Assembly (NCBI GenBank): GCA_015069695.1
Contig: JADCRZ010000005.1
Span: 1-64,000 of the forward strand
Direction of reading: 5' to 3'
Length of the DNA stretch: 64,000 nucleotides
Source: Williamsia sp.
GTDB lineage: Bacteria; Bacteroidota; Bacteroidia; Chitinophagales; Chitinophagaceae
Shown here: positions 54,939-62,839 of the stretch, piece by piece
Layout of the letters: each line of letters starts with the position of its first letter
How positions within the stretch are numbered: position 1 is the first letter of the stretch
Program-made: the position numbers and the translations under genes
The notes under the pieces: generated by a model
Databases searched by the model: none
Seen by the model: the letters and a program-made list of their open reading frames with translations, nothing else
What the model was told of the DNA's origin: nothing

Positions 54939-57383
54939 CTAACGGGACGATTGGATTGAATTGATCGTAACTTTCTTTGAAGGCAGACCCGGCGAATCTA
55001 TGGTGACCGTTATCTTTCCGGGCTTTCCGTCCGACTGGATATAGGCAAGCAATTGCCCGTTGTACATGGCTCGTTTGGTTGAGCTATAGTCTTCATGACT
55101 GGCGGGATCGCCGCTTTCCATACCCAGTAATCTGGCAGGTCCCTGTACGGTGAGGGTTATGGAGCTGGCCGCATCATATACCGGATTGCCTTTCTGGTCA
55201 TGAAGTGTGATCTCAATGTGTGCCAGCTCTTTTTTGCCTTCCCTGAACTGGGTTTTGTCTGCCACAACCCAAATTGTCGCGGGCCCGCCTGAGGTCATCA
55301 GGGTATCGCTGCTTACCTCTCCGTTGATATAACCCCTCGCAACCAACTTGCCGGGCTCGTAGGCAATGTTCCAGGAAAACCGGTTTGCGCCTGTATCCTG
55401 TTTTGATCTTTTCCCCAGCGACTTCCCATTTAAAAAGAGCTCGGCTTCCTGCGTGTTGGTGATGCAATCGACCCGGACGGTATCGCCGGCATTCCAATTC
55501 CATGTATGCTTCAACATGCGGCGGCCTCGTGGCGCCTGATCCCCTCTTTGCCGGGATGCTACCAGGTACATCACCGGTTTTTTTACCCACAGGGCCTGCC
55601 GGGCGTAAAATTCCGTCTTGGGAAAACCGGCCAGGTTTAATAAGCCGGCGCCGCTGCTTCTGACAGGCCAGCGCCCCGCTTCGCCCATAAAGTCAAAGCC
55701 CGTCCAGAGAAACTGGCCGAAAATGTTTTTACTGGTGTCTACCGCCGTCCAAGCCTCCCCACTTTTTCCGTTTTCACTTCCATAGATGATCCTGTCTGCA
55801 TACGTTTTGTGGTCATCCGCATAGCGATACTCCTGGTAGTTATAACCCACCACATCCAAATTCCCGGGATAGTCACTGGTATTGGACATGACCACTCCTG
55901 CGAGTGCAGCGGTAACCGGCCTGGTTGTATCACACCGCTTTGCTGCAGCGACCAGTTGTTTTGAGATCTCTCCCAGCCGCCTGGCCGGCGGATGATCAGG
56001 CAGATAGCCTTTGCCGTATATCTGCGGGTTGCGGCCGGTATTCAGGATCTCGTGTGTGTAGGGATCGTTGGGATAGTCAATCTCATTGCCAATGCTCCAC
56101 ATGATGATGGAAGGATGATTTTTATTGCGCCGGATCATATCGCTCAAATCTCTTTCCGCCCATTCCTGAAAATATTCATGATACCCGTCTTTTCCGGGTG
56201 TGCCCACATTCCAGCCTTCTATCCATTTGTTCTTACCCGCTTCCCATTCATCAAACGCTTCGTCCTGTACAAGGAAGCCCATTTCATCACAGAGTTCATA
56301 GAGGTAGTCCTGGTGCGGATAGTGGCTCATCCGGATCGCATTGCACCCGACTTCTTTCAACTTGACCAGCCTTCGTTGCCATACTTCGCGGGGTACCGCT
56401 GCACCCAGGGCGCCGGCATCATGGTGAATACACACACCTTTCAACTTCATATTCTCACCGTTGAGATAAAAACCGGTGTTTGCATCAAATCTTATAGACC
56501 GGATGCCTGCCTTCTCGCTGTATTCGTCGACCTTTCTGCCGTTCTGATAAACTGTGGTGGTCAAGGTATACAGGTTTGGTTGTTCAACCGACCAAAGCAG
56601 CGGCTGACTCACCATGAAAGAAAGCCTGGTGTCCTGGGTTGCTTTGCCGGCCAGGGAAGTTTTTTTCCTGGCCGAAGCGACTACCGTGGTACCCTGAAGC
56701 AGCCTGGCTTCCACAACTATATTGGCAGGGGTAGCCAGGGTATTGTTTATGGAGACCGTCACCTCTGCGGCAGCGTTTTGTTCAGATACCTGTGGGGTGA
56801 CAAAGCGGGTACCCCACAAGCCGATATGTACAGGATCTTTTGTTATCAGGTATACATTGCGATAGATGCCTGAACCCGGATACCAGCGAGAGTCGGCAAA
56901 TTTGGAATGATCCACCTTTACGGCAAATGTGTTTTTCCCTTTTTGCAGGTAAGGCGTCAGTTCATATTGAAAGGGGATGTAGCCATTGGGCCTCCTGCCA
57001 AGCAAATGACCGTTCAACCAGACTTCACTGTTCTTATAAACACCATCGAAATAAATAAAAATTTTTTTGCCGGGGTCCGGATTGTTTATTTGGAATATTT
57101 TCCTGTACCAGCCGATACCGCCGGGCAGAAAGCCGGTTCCGCTGGCCCATTGCTGGCTGAAAGGCCCTTCTATGCTCCAATCATGCGGCAACTCTACAGG
57201 CCTCCAGTCATGATCGTCAAAGTTTTCGGTTTGTCCGTCCGGAACATCCCCTTTGTGAAATTTCCAGTCATCGGTGAACAGGACCGTTTGTCTGGGGGAT
57301 TGAGATAAGCCTTGTAATGCTACACCCAGCAAGCATATGCAAACCAGACAGAATCTGTACGTGACGTTCGTTTTCGTTCGCAT
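54939..57383 (-). CDS. Glycoside hydrolase family 2 (beta-galactosidase-like), secreted
   Basis: The 814-residue protein has a signal peptide (RFCLVCICLLGVALQGLSQS), an N-terminal GH2 sugar-binding jelly roll (LPHDWSIEGPF, IFIYFDGVYKNSEVWLNGHL), an Ig-like domain, the TIM barrel with the acid/base Glu434 in MWSIGNEIDYPND and the nucleophile Glu537 in IIYGSENGKSG, and C-terminal Ig-like domains (DUF4982-like LKHTWNWNAGDTVRVDCITN; last one AHIEITLHDQKGNPVYDAAS). It should hydrolyse beta-galactosides or related glycans in the periplasm or at the surface. It is not part of a PUL here; no SusC/SusD pair is adjacent. Confidence 0.93.
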   Translation of the reverse strand: MRTKTNVTYRFCLVCICLLGVALQGLSQSPRQTVLFTDDWKFHKGDVPDGQTENFDDHDWRPVELPHDWSIEGPFSQQWASGTGFLPGGIGWYRKIFQINNPDPGKKIFIYFDGVYKNSEVWLNGHLLGRRPNGYIPFQYELTPYLQKGKNTFAVKVDHSKFADSRWYPGSGIYRNVYLITKDPVHIGLWGTRFVTPQVSEQNAAAEVTVSINNTLATPANIVVEARLLQGTTVVASARKKTSLAGKATQDTRLSFMVSQPLLWSVEQPNLYTLTTTVYQNGRKVDEYSEKAGIRSIRFDANTGFYLNGENMKLKGVCIHHDAGALGAAVPREVWQRRLVKLKEVGCNAIRMSHYPHQDYLYELCDEMGFLVQDEAFDEWEAGKNKWIEGWNVGTPGKDGYHEYFQEWAERDLSDMIRRNKNHPSIIMWSIGNEIDYPNDPYTHEILNTGRNPQIYGKGYLPDHPPARRLGEISKQLVAAAKRCDTTRPVTAALAGVVMSNTSDYPGNLDVVGYNYQEYRYADDHKTYADRIIYGSENGKSGEAWTAVDTSKNIFGQFLWTGFDFMGEAGRWPVRSSGAGLLNLAGFPKTEFYARQALWVKKPVMYLVASRQRGDQAPRGRRMLKHTWNWNAGDTVRVDCITNTQEAELFLNGKSLGKRSKQDTGANRFSWNIAYEPGKLVARGYINGEVSSDTLMTSGGPATIWVVADKTQFREGKKELAHIEITLHDQKGNPVYDAASSITLTVQGPARLLGMESGDPASHEDYSSTKRAMYNGQLLAYIQSDGKPGKITVTIDSPGLPSKKVTINSIQSSR

Positions 57384-57492
57384 GTATCTAATTTAGGACA
57401 GAAACAAAAACCAAGTGCATAATTTGTATGGCTTTGTCAGATTTTTGATCACCTGCATCCGATCATTGTTTTTATAATTAAACAGAGTGGGC

Positions 57493-58491
57493 TCACTGAA
57501 ACCGGTGTCCGATCCTGAGGGCCAGCTGATCGGGAATATGGTTGCTGTTGTAATGCTCATATTTCAACCCGATGTCGGTAGCATCACTGACGTGTAATCC
57601 TGCCGACGGCGAAAAAACAAACGAGGCTCCCCAATGAGCAGCTAATGCCGCACCTGCTTCACATCCTACATAAAACCGGTTGACGGTATGTATCCTGAGG
57701 CCGGCTTTTAAAGGTATTGCCGCCCGTGTAGTATGGTCGATTGTAACGCTTGGTGCGTTTATTTCATTAACCTGGAGGTAATAAAGCGGGTACGAATGGA
57801 AATAGTAGTTGATTCCCCCCGTGAGAGAAGCTTCCAGGTGGTTTGTTACGTGCTTGTAAATACTCATTTCGCCTCCTAGCACCATGTGTGCAAAGGGGGT
57901 AACTGTTATCCCTGGATTGATATTAACGCCCAGTTGCCAGCTTTTGATTTGAGCTTTTTGCTGTTGGACAATGGATTTCGCTGGTACGAGTCTGTAAGCG
58001 ATCCGCAGGGCAAGCGTTTTTGTAGCTGCGCTTCTGATGTAGTCTTCCCACTTCAAACTTATGTCAAGATGGTTATTTAAAGCCAGCCCGACGGATGGAG
58101 ACCAGACAAAGGAAGTACCCCATTGCTCAAAAGCAAAACCCACTCCTGCTTCCCCTCCCACATAGAATTTGTCTGATAAAAAGATCAATATACCTGCCTT
58201 TACCGGAATTACATTGTAAGGACTGCCATACTGCGGATATGTTGCAAAGTGGTCTTTTTCAAAGAAGTGGGTGAATCCTGCCGTCAGTGTGCCCGATACG
58301 GATCGTCCGAAGCGCTTTTGTAAGCTGAGGTCTCCTCCCAGTGAGTGCGTAAAAGGCCCGGTGGGGGAAACGCCGGGGTTTACGCCGGCACTGATTTGCC
58401 AGTTACTTGTACGCTGCCCATATGTAAACGCTGTAATAAGTAACATCCCTGCTGTAAACAAGGCTCTGAACATGGCTGTTGTTCGCATCAT
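57493..58491 (-). CDS. Outer-membrane barrel protein made of two repeated modules
   Basis: Started at one of the tandem ATGs at 58488-58491, the protein has a signal peptide (MMRTTAMFRALFTAGMLLIT, cleaved after YGQ). Two halves are clearly homologous: ISAGVNPGVSPTGPFTHSLG with FYVGGEAGVGFAFEQWGTSF, and LGVNINPGITVTPFAHMVLG with FYVGCEAGAALAAHWGASFV. Each ends in LALRIAYRL or LALRIGHRF. Alternating strands and the terminal aromatic residue indicate an outer-membrane beta-barrel. It lies 59 bases after the STN-domain gene, whose C-terminus contains a third copy of the module. Function unknown; probably the last gene of the sigma-factor operon. Confidence 0.77.
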   Translation of the reverse strand: MMRTTAMFRALFTAGMLLITAFTYGQRTSNWQISAGVNPGVSPTGPFTHSLGGDLSLQKRFGRSVSGTLTAGFTHFFEKDHFATYPQYGSPYNVIPVKAGILIFLSDKFYVGGEAGVGFAFEQWGTSFVWSPSVGLALNNHLDISLKWEDYIRSAATKTLALRIAYRLVPAKSIVQQQKAQIKSWQLGVNINPGITVTPFAHMVLGGEMSIYKHVTNHLEASLTGGINYYFHSYPLYYLQVNEINAPSVTIDHTTRAAIPLKAGLRIHTVNRFYVGCEAGAALAAHWGASFVFSPSAGLHVSDATDIGLKYEHYNSNHIPDQLALRIGHRFQ

Positions 58492-58550
58492 GGTAATCAT
58501 TTCCGGTAAAGACAACCAATGTGCCATTTACCCCTATCATCAAACGTACA

Positions 58551-60725
58551 TTACTGTTTGCTTAGCCTGATCCTGTACGCTAGCCGCAATGCAAATTGCT
58601 TATAAGTCCTTTGAATGGCGTAATCTTCAAACTTGATACCGGCATCCAGGCCGTTGGCAAAATCAAAACCTGCTGAAAGGGAATACAGGAAAGAGTAAGG
58701 GGAGAATCGCTGAACCGCAGAGGTTACTGCATTGCTGCTGCTGTTCACGCTCCGGTAGTATCTGGGTGAGCTGTACCCCGCTCCCAGCTCACCGCCGATA
58801 TACAAGCGCCGGCCTGTTTGCAGCCTTACACCGGCTTTTACAGGAATGGCTCTGTAAGAATGGTATACGAAATGATCGTATAGTCCGTTCACGTAACCAA
58901 GAGAGGAGATGGCATGATGGTTCAGTGTGAAATAAGTATACCCAGCAGACAGAGATGCGCGGAGGCCCGCTCCCATATCACGTTGTACGAACACCTCTAT
59001 GCCGTAAACCCGCTGGTGCACTTGATCCCACCCAATGCCGCCGGTTACAGCAACCCCCATGTACCATGCCCGGGAGTAATCAGTTGTTTTTTTGACAGGT
59101 TTAAAGACCGAATTGTAAGCTAGCCCAGCTTCCCATCCCATCCATCTTTGAACGGGATTGGACTTGGATCCAAACGGGGTCGGTTTGCTAAATCTTGATT
59201 GATACCCAGGCTGACTGCCTGTGTAAGAATACCGGTTGTACGTGGGGCCTGCAACCAGGCTGAGGTTCTTAAGAAGCTGTATATTGATGAGCAGCTTCAG
59301 CTGGGCCCAGCGGTCGTCCCACAAACCGGTATAAGCAAACTGGTAGTCTATTTCGGCAGACAGGTATGCCTTGCTGGTTAGTATGATGTCGTGGCCTATA
59401 CCCAGTCCGAAGCTGTACATTTTATCACGTTCTGACAGATTGATGCCGGTGAGCAGGCTGCTGTAAAAGCGGTGCGTACCTGTTTTTAAAGAGAGGTTTA
59501 TATTTGTCAGGCTGCCGGTGGACAGGGTTGCTTTGTAAAAACCATTGCCTATAATATTTATCAATCCGATGCTGGCGCCCCTAGAAGTGTCGGCCACGTT
59601 CACCAGGCCTACCTGGATGCCTTTGAGCATACGCGCTTGGTTGTGTAAAGCCGACAACTGTACACCCGACACCTGCGATGCTGCTGCATTGATGAATCCG
59701 GCCAGTTGCATGCCTTTCACCGTATCCAGGGCCCTGTTGTGCACACCTGCTGCCTGCAAACCGGTAACCTTGCCACCCACCAGGTTGAATACACCGGCAA
59801 GCTGTACATACCGGGCGTCTCTTCTATTGATGTTGAACAATCCGCCTGTCTCCAGGCCGTTTACCCCTGCCGTATATCCTCCGGCCAGGTTGAGAGAAAG
59901 CCTATTCACTATCTGAGGGCTGAACATTCCATGGGAGCTCAGGCCGGGAGCCAAAGAGACCTGGAAAGGACGTCTTGCAAAAAAGCCGGGTATGTTCACG
60001 CTTTGCATCATTTGCCTGGCGGATATAAACATCCGGCCGAGGTAGGTGCTTTCCACCCGGCCACCATCATTCTTTGCTTCTGTATAGGCTTCCCTGTTAT
60101 CGCGTGAACCGACGAGCACCGGTTGAAGAAAATGAATCGCCGTATCGCTGTATAATCTTTTGCTGGCTGTAATGTCGATGGAACCCGGATGACCGGTTGT
60201 AAATTTCAGCCTGAAGTAGCCATGTTCATCTGTTAAGGCTGATGTCAACCGGCGTTTTTCATACACACTGACGTTCATCAGGCGTTCACCCGTCCGTCCG
60301 TCTGTTACAAAACCGCTTATCGAACAGGCATGGTCATCACATGTCAGATCAACATTGATCAAGGAGAGAGGCGCCGGTGGCGCCAGCGTGGCGGGGGTGA
60401 TAATCACATAATTTTTCTGTTCTCCGTATTCGTATCTATCCCCCAGTAACTGAGCCAGCACCATACGTGCCGGCTGGTTGTTTGAAGCAATGCTGACCAG
60501 GCTGTCTTTTGATAATATATTGCCATTGTAGGAAAAGTAAAATCCACCTTTCTGACTGATCTTGCCCAGCGCATCTTCCAACCGCTCATGAGAGAGATGA
60601 ACAGAGATCCGCTTGTCGAGCAGCGCCTGCGCAGAAGCCCGGGCTGCAAAGCATGATACCAGAATAACGGTTTGCAGGAACAGTTTAACCGGGGTGATTG
60701 AACGGGAATCGATCATAACAGGCAT
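58551..60725 (-). CDS. STN-domain protein with peptidase-regulatory-like domain and beta-barrel
   Basis: The 724-residue protein has a signal peptide (KLFLQTVILVSCFAARASAQ), an STN domain at about 36-110 (ISVHLSHERLEDALGKISQK, FYFSYNGNILSK), and a carboxypeptidase-regulatory-like domain at about 130-200 (CSISGFVTDGRTGERLMNVS). From about 300 to 400 there are G-x-Q-x-AG-x-x-N repeats (VQLAGVFNLV, MQLAGFINAAASQVSGVQLS), as in LA_2272-type surface proteins, and then a barrel that ends with a module shared with the next gene (AIPVKAGVRLQTGRRLYIGG to FALRLAYRIRL). There is no TonB plug. STN domains pass signals from the outer membrane to a FecR partner, and the fecR gene is 8 bases upstream. Function inferred as a surface signal transducer. 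Confidence 0.83.
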   Translation of the reverse strand: MPVMIDSRSITPVKLFLQTVILVSCFAARASAQALLDKRISVHLSHERLEDALGKISQKGGFYFSYNGNILSKDSLVSIASNNQPARMVLAQLLGDRYEYGEQKNYVIITPATLAPPAPLSLINVDLTCDDHACSISGFVTDGRTGERLMNVSVYEKRRLTSALTDEHGYFRLKFTTGHPGSIDITASKRLYSDTAIHFLQPVLVGSRDNREAYTEAKNDGGRVESTYLGRMFISARQMMQSVNIPGFFARRPFQVSLAPGLSSHGMFSPQIVNRLSLNLAGGYTAGVNGLETGGLFNINRRDARYVQLAGVFNLVGGKVTGLQAAGVHNRALDTVKGMQLAGFINAAASQVSGVQLSALHNQARMLKGIQVGLVNVADTSRGASIGLINIIGNGFYKATLSTGSLTNINLSLKTGTHRFYSSLLTGINLSERDKMYSFGLGIGHDIILTSKAYLSAEIDYQFAYTGLWDDRWAQLKLLINIQLLKNLSLVAGPTYNRYSYTGSQPGYQSRFSKPTPFGSKSNPVQRWMGWEAGLAYNSVFKPVKKTTDYSRAWYMGVAVTGGIGWDQVHQRVYGIEVFVQRDMGAGLRASLSAGYTYFTLNHHAISSLGYVNGLYDHFVYHSYRAIPVKAGVRLQTGRRLYIGGELGAGYSSPRYYRSVNSSSNAVTSAVQRFSPYSFLYSLSAGFDFANGLDAGIKFEDYAIQRTYKQFALRLAYRIRLSKQ

Positions 60726-60733
60726 GCAAATGA

Positions 60734-61696
60734 TTACTGTAGAATGATTTGGTCTTGCGTCTTTTTCACTGTGATCCTGAATGTCCGGCTGATCACCTGC
60801 AAGATATCGTTCAAAGAGTCATTTTTAAATATGATGTTCAGAGGCAGGTTCCTGAGCGACGGCCTTCCAATGATGATATGGCTGTCATAGGCTTCATTGA
60901 GCACTTCCACCATCCGCCACAGGGGTGTGTCATCTGCAATAAATTCTCTGGTGCGGTAATAAGCGTATAGCTGATCCCGGGTCCTTTCTTTGATTAATTC
61001 GTTTGTGTTGTGTTTTACAGTTACTTTTTGGCCGGGAACCACTGCAGTCTGATTGCCGTTTGTGCTCACCTGTACGGTTCCTGTTTCCACGATCACCTCT
61101 ACATCACCGTCCTTGTTCTTCACATTGAAAGAAGTGCCTGTCACTTTGATGGTTATGGTTCCTGCCTCTATGAGAAAAGGATTGGCTTTATCAGGCGCGA
61201 TGTTAAAAAAAACCTCCCCGTTATGCAGTGATACATGGCGCTGATGAGACGCAAATCTTCCGGGAACTGTAACGGTTGTCTTTCTGTTCAGAATTAGGAC
61301 TGAACCGTCCGGCAAAGTGTCTGTCTTTACAGCTTGCCGGGTTGATAAGAGGACGTCCGGTACGGATCGCTGCGCCATATAAAACCAGGTTGCTCCAACG
61401 AGAAGAAGTACAGCCGCAGCAATCTTTGTCCACGCGTTCCTGTGAGGAGAGATGGTGATTTCGATCTGTTGGGCTTTTCGTTCCCCGGCTTTTTGCTTTA
61501 GCCTGGCCAGGGAAGCGAGGGCATCGGGCTCGCCATTAAATTTCAGCTGCCTGCTTGTTTCCCAGATCTGCTGGAACTGCTGATAACGGGCCTCGTGAGC
61601 CCTGTCTTCAGCCCGCCATTTTTCTACCCTTGCTGCTTCTTCGGCCGAAGCTTCTCCAAGCAGGTAACTGATCAGCGTGTCATCCTTCATTTCCAT
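60734..61696 (-). CDS. FecR-family anti-sigma factor (FecR/DUF4974)
   Basis: Started at the ATG 61696 (MEMKDDTLISYLLGEASAEE), the protein has a cytoplasmic anti-sigma part, a membrane helix (WTKIAAAVLLLVGATWFYMA), the FecR domain (TRQAVKTDTLPDGSVLILNR, HVSLHNGEVFFNIAPDKANP, TGTSFNVKNKDGDVEVIVET, TVQVSTNGNQTAVVPGQKV) and a C-terminal DUF4974/STN-like domain (PLWRMVEVLNEAYDSHIIIG, LNIIFKNDSLNDILQVISRT). About 320 residues, complete. It should hold the ECF sigma factor until signalled by an STN partner. The sigma gene ends 17 bases upstream. Confidence 0.94.
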   Translation of the reverse strand: MEMKDDTLISYLLGEASAEEAARVEKWRAEDRAHEARYQQFQQIWETSRQLKFNGEPDALASLARLKQKAGERKAQQIEITISPHRNAWTKIAAAVLLLVGATWFYMAQRSVPDVLLSTRQAVKTDTLPDGSVLILNRKTTVTVPGRFASHQRHVSLHNGEVFFNIAPDKANPFLIEAGTITIKVTGTSFNVKNKDGDVEVIVETGTVQVSTNGNQTAVVPGQKVTVKHNTNELIKERTRDQLYAYYRTREFIADDTPLWRMVEVLNEAYDSHIIIGRPSLRNLPLNIIFKNDSLNDILQVISRTFRITVKKTQDQIILQ

Positions 61697-61712
61697 ATAC
61701 AAGTATTTACTT

Positions 61713-62294
61713 TCAAGACATCATGCGTATGAACAGCAAAAGAGTCGGTATAAGCAGACCGCCGAGATGTTCGCGGATTCTTTTGAGCGCCTTGCTGATC
61801 TGGTTTTCCACTGTTTTTACAGACAAACCCAGTTGACTTGCAATCTCCGCATATTTAAGTTCTTCATACCGGCTCAGTTGAAAGATCGTACGGCATTGTT
61901 CCGGCAGCCTGTTCATTGCTTCTCTCAGCCGGTGTTCCAATTCTCTGTAATCCAGGTTAGAAGAAGGAGTTGCCGGTTGCCGGTTTGAGGTATATGCCGC
62001 GTGCGCCTGGTAATCCTGTTTCACCTTCTGGTGCTTCAGGTGGTTGAGGCTTTCATTGTTCACCGAACGGTACAGGTAGGCTTTCAGGGATGTATGAATG
62101 GCAACGGGCTCTTTCTTTTCAAGTATCCTTAAAAAGACCTGGTGGATCATTTCTTCTGCCAGCGACTCGTCGTTAAGGATGGTAAAAGCATATTGATACA
62201 ATCCGGTGTAATTTTCAAGATATATCCTGTCCCAATCATATGTATCTCCGCCGGGATGTGGCCCGGGATACCTGGAGTCATTATCCGTCTGCAA
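61713..62294 (-). CDS. ECF-type RNA polymerase sigma factor
   Basis: The 193-residue protein has sigma region 2 (YTGLYQYAFTILNDESLAEE, MIHQVFLRILEKKEPV, LKAYLYRSVNNESLNHLKHQ) and region 4 (MNRLPEQCRTIFQLSRYEEL, KYAEIASQLGLSVKTVENQI, SKALKRIREHL). It lacks region 1.1 and 3, as ECF factors do. The final hydrophobic tail (LLIPTLLLFIRMMS) is common in Bacteroidetes FecI-like factors. It heads the operon with fecR and the STN-domain protein, which it probably transcribes itself when released. Confidence 0.95.
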   Translation of the reverse strand: MQTDNDSRYPGPHPGGDTYDWDRIYLENYTGLYQYAFTILNDESLAEEMIHQVFLRILEKKEPVAIHTSLKAYLYRSVNNESLNHLKHQKVKQDYQAHAAYTSNRQPATPSSNLDYRELEHRLREAMNRLPEQCRTIFQLSRYEELKYAEIASQLGLSVKTVENQISKALKRIREHLGGLLIPTLLLFIRMMS

Positions 62295-62337
62295 TGTGTT
62301 GTTCGGTTTTTAAAAATATTTTACTCTTCGCATCTGT

Positions 62338-62571
62338 TTGATACAGACAACTGAGACCAAGCTTAACCCCTATTTTGCCAATAAACAAATCAAAAATACA
62401 GAGATCAAAAAAGGGTTCACGCTAAACTCATCTGCAAAAGACGCTGTTTGTGTCATGAAGGAAGCCCTGGAGGAACAAAAAAGAAAAAGTTTTCCCCTTA
62501 GCCGAACGACGGCGGAACCCGGTTCAGACAAAAGCACCCGGAGTGTTATGTCCCAAGTGTTTTGTTATTGA
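62338..62571 (+). CDS. Doubtful small open frame
   Basis: A 77-codon frame (KLNPYFANKQIKNTEIKKGF, SAKDAVCVMKEALEEQKRKS) is divergent from the sigma gene. The first 55 residues look protein-like and helical, the end less so. No family recognised and no clear ribosome site. It may be a remnant. Confidence 0.2.
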   Translation: MIQTTETKLNPYFANKQIKNTEIKKGFTLNSSAKDAVCVMKEALEEQKRKSFPLSRTTAEPGSDKSTRSVMSQVFCY

Positions 62572-62839
62572 TATAAATTACTATTGATGGCCAGATCCTT
62601 GGTAGCAGGGTGGGTCCGATTCCTATTGGGTTGAAACATGCTATCGATTCCTATATTTTGCCAAACGTGGGTAAATTAGTGAAGTTTTGGTGACATTAGT
62701 ACACTTGCCATTTTGCGAAACATTCCTTGGAAAAACGGCTTTATCGAAACATAATTGCTATTGAAGCATATTTGTAATACTTACCATCATCGGGACCAAA
62801 GAGTCTATTTTGATTAAGATCAAAACGTGGTTGAAATTA
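62572..62839. other. Gene-free stretch bordering the integrase
   Basis: No coding frame. At 62578-62612 it holds a near-copy of the sequence at 25679-25714 (TATTGATGGCCAGATC core). Being next to the end of an integrase gene, it is where an attachment site might be expected, but none can be defined from one end. Confidence 0.35.

Noticed and set aside
56002-56873. Long plus-strand open frame (about 290 codons) inside the GH2 gene
   Set aside because: It is antisense to a clear glycosidase gene with catalytic motifs; its translation has no domain and reflects codon bias of the real strand.
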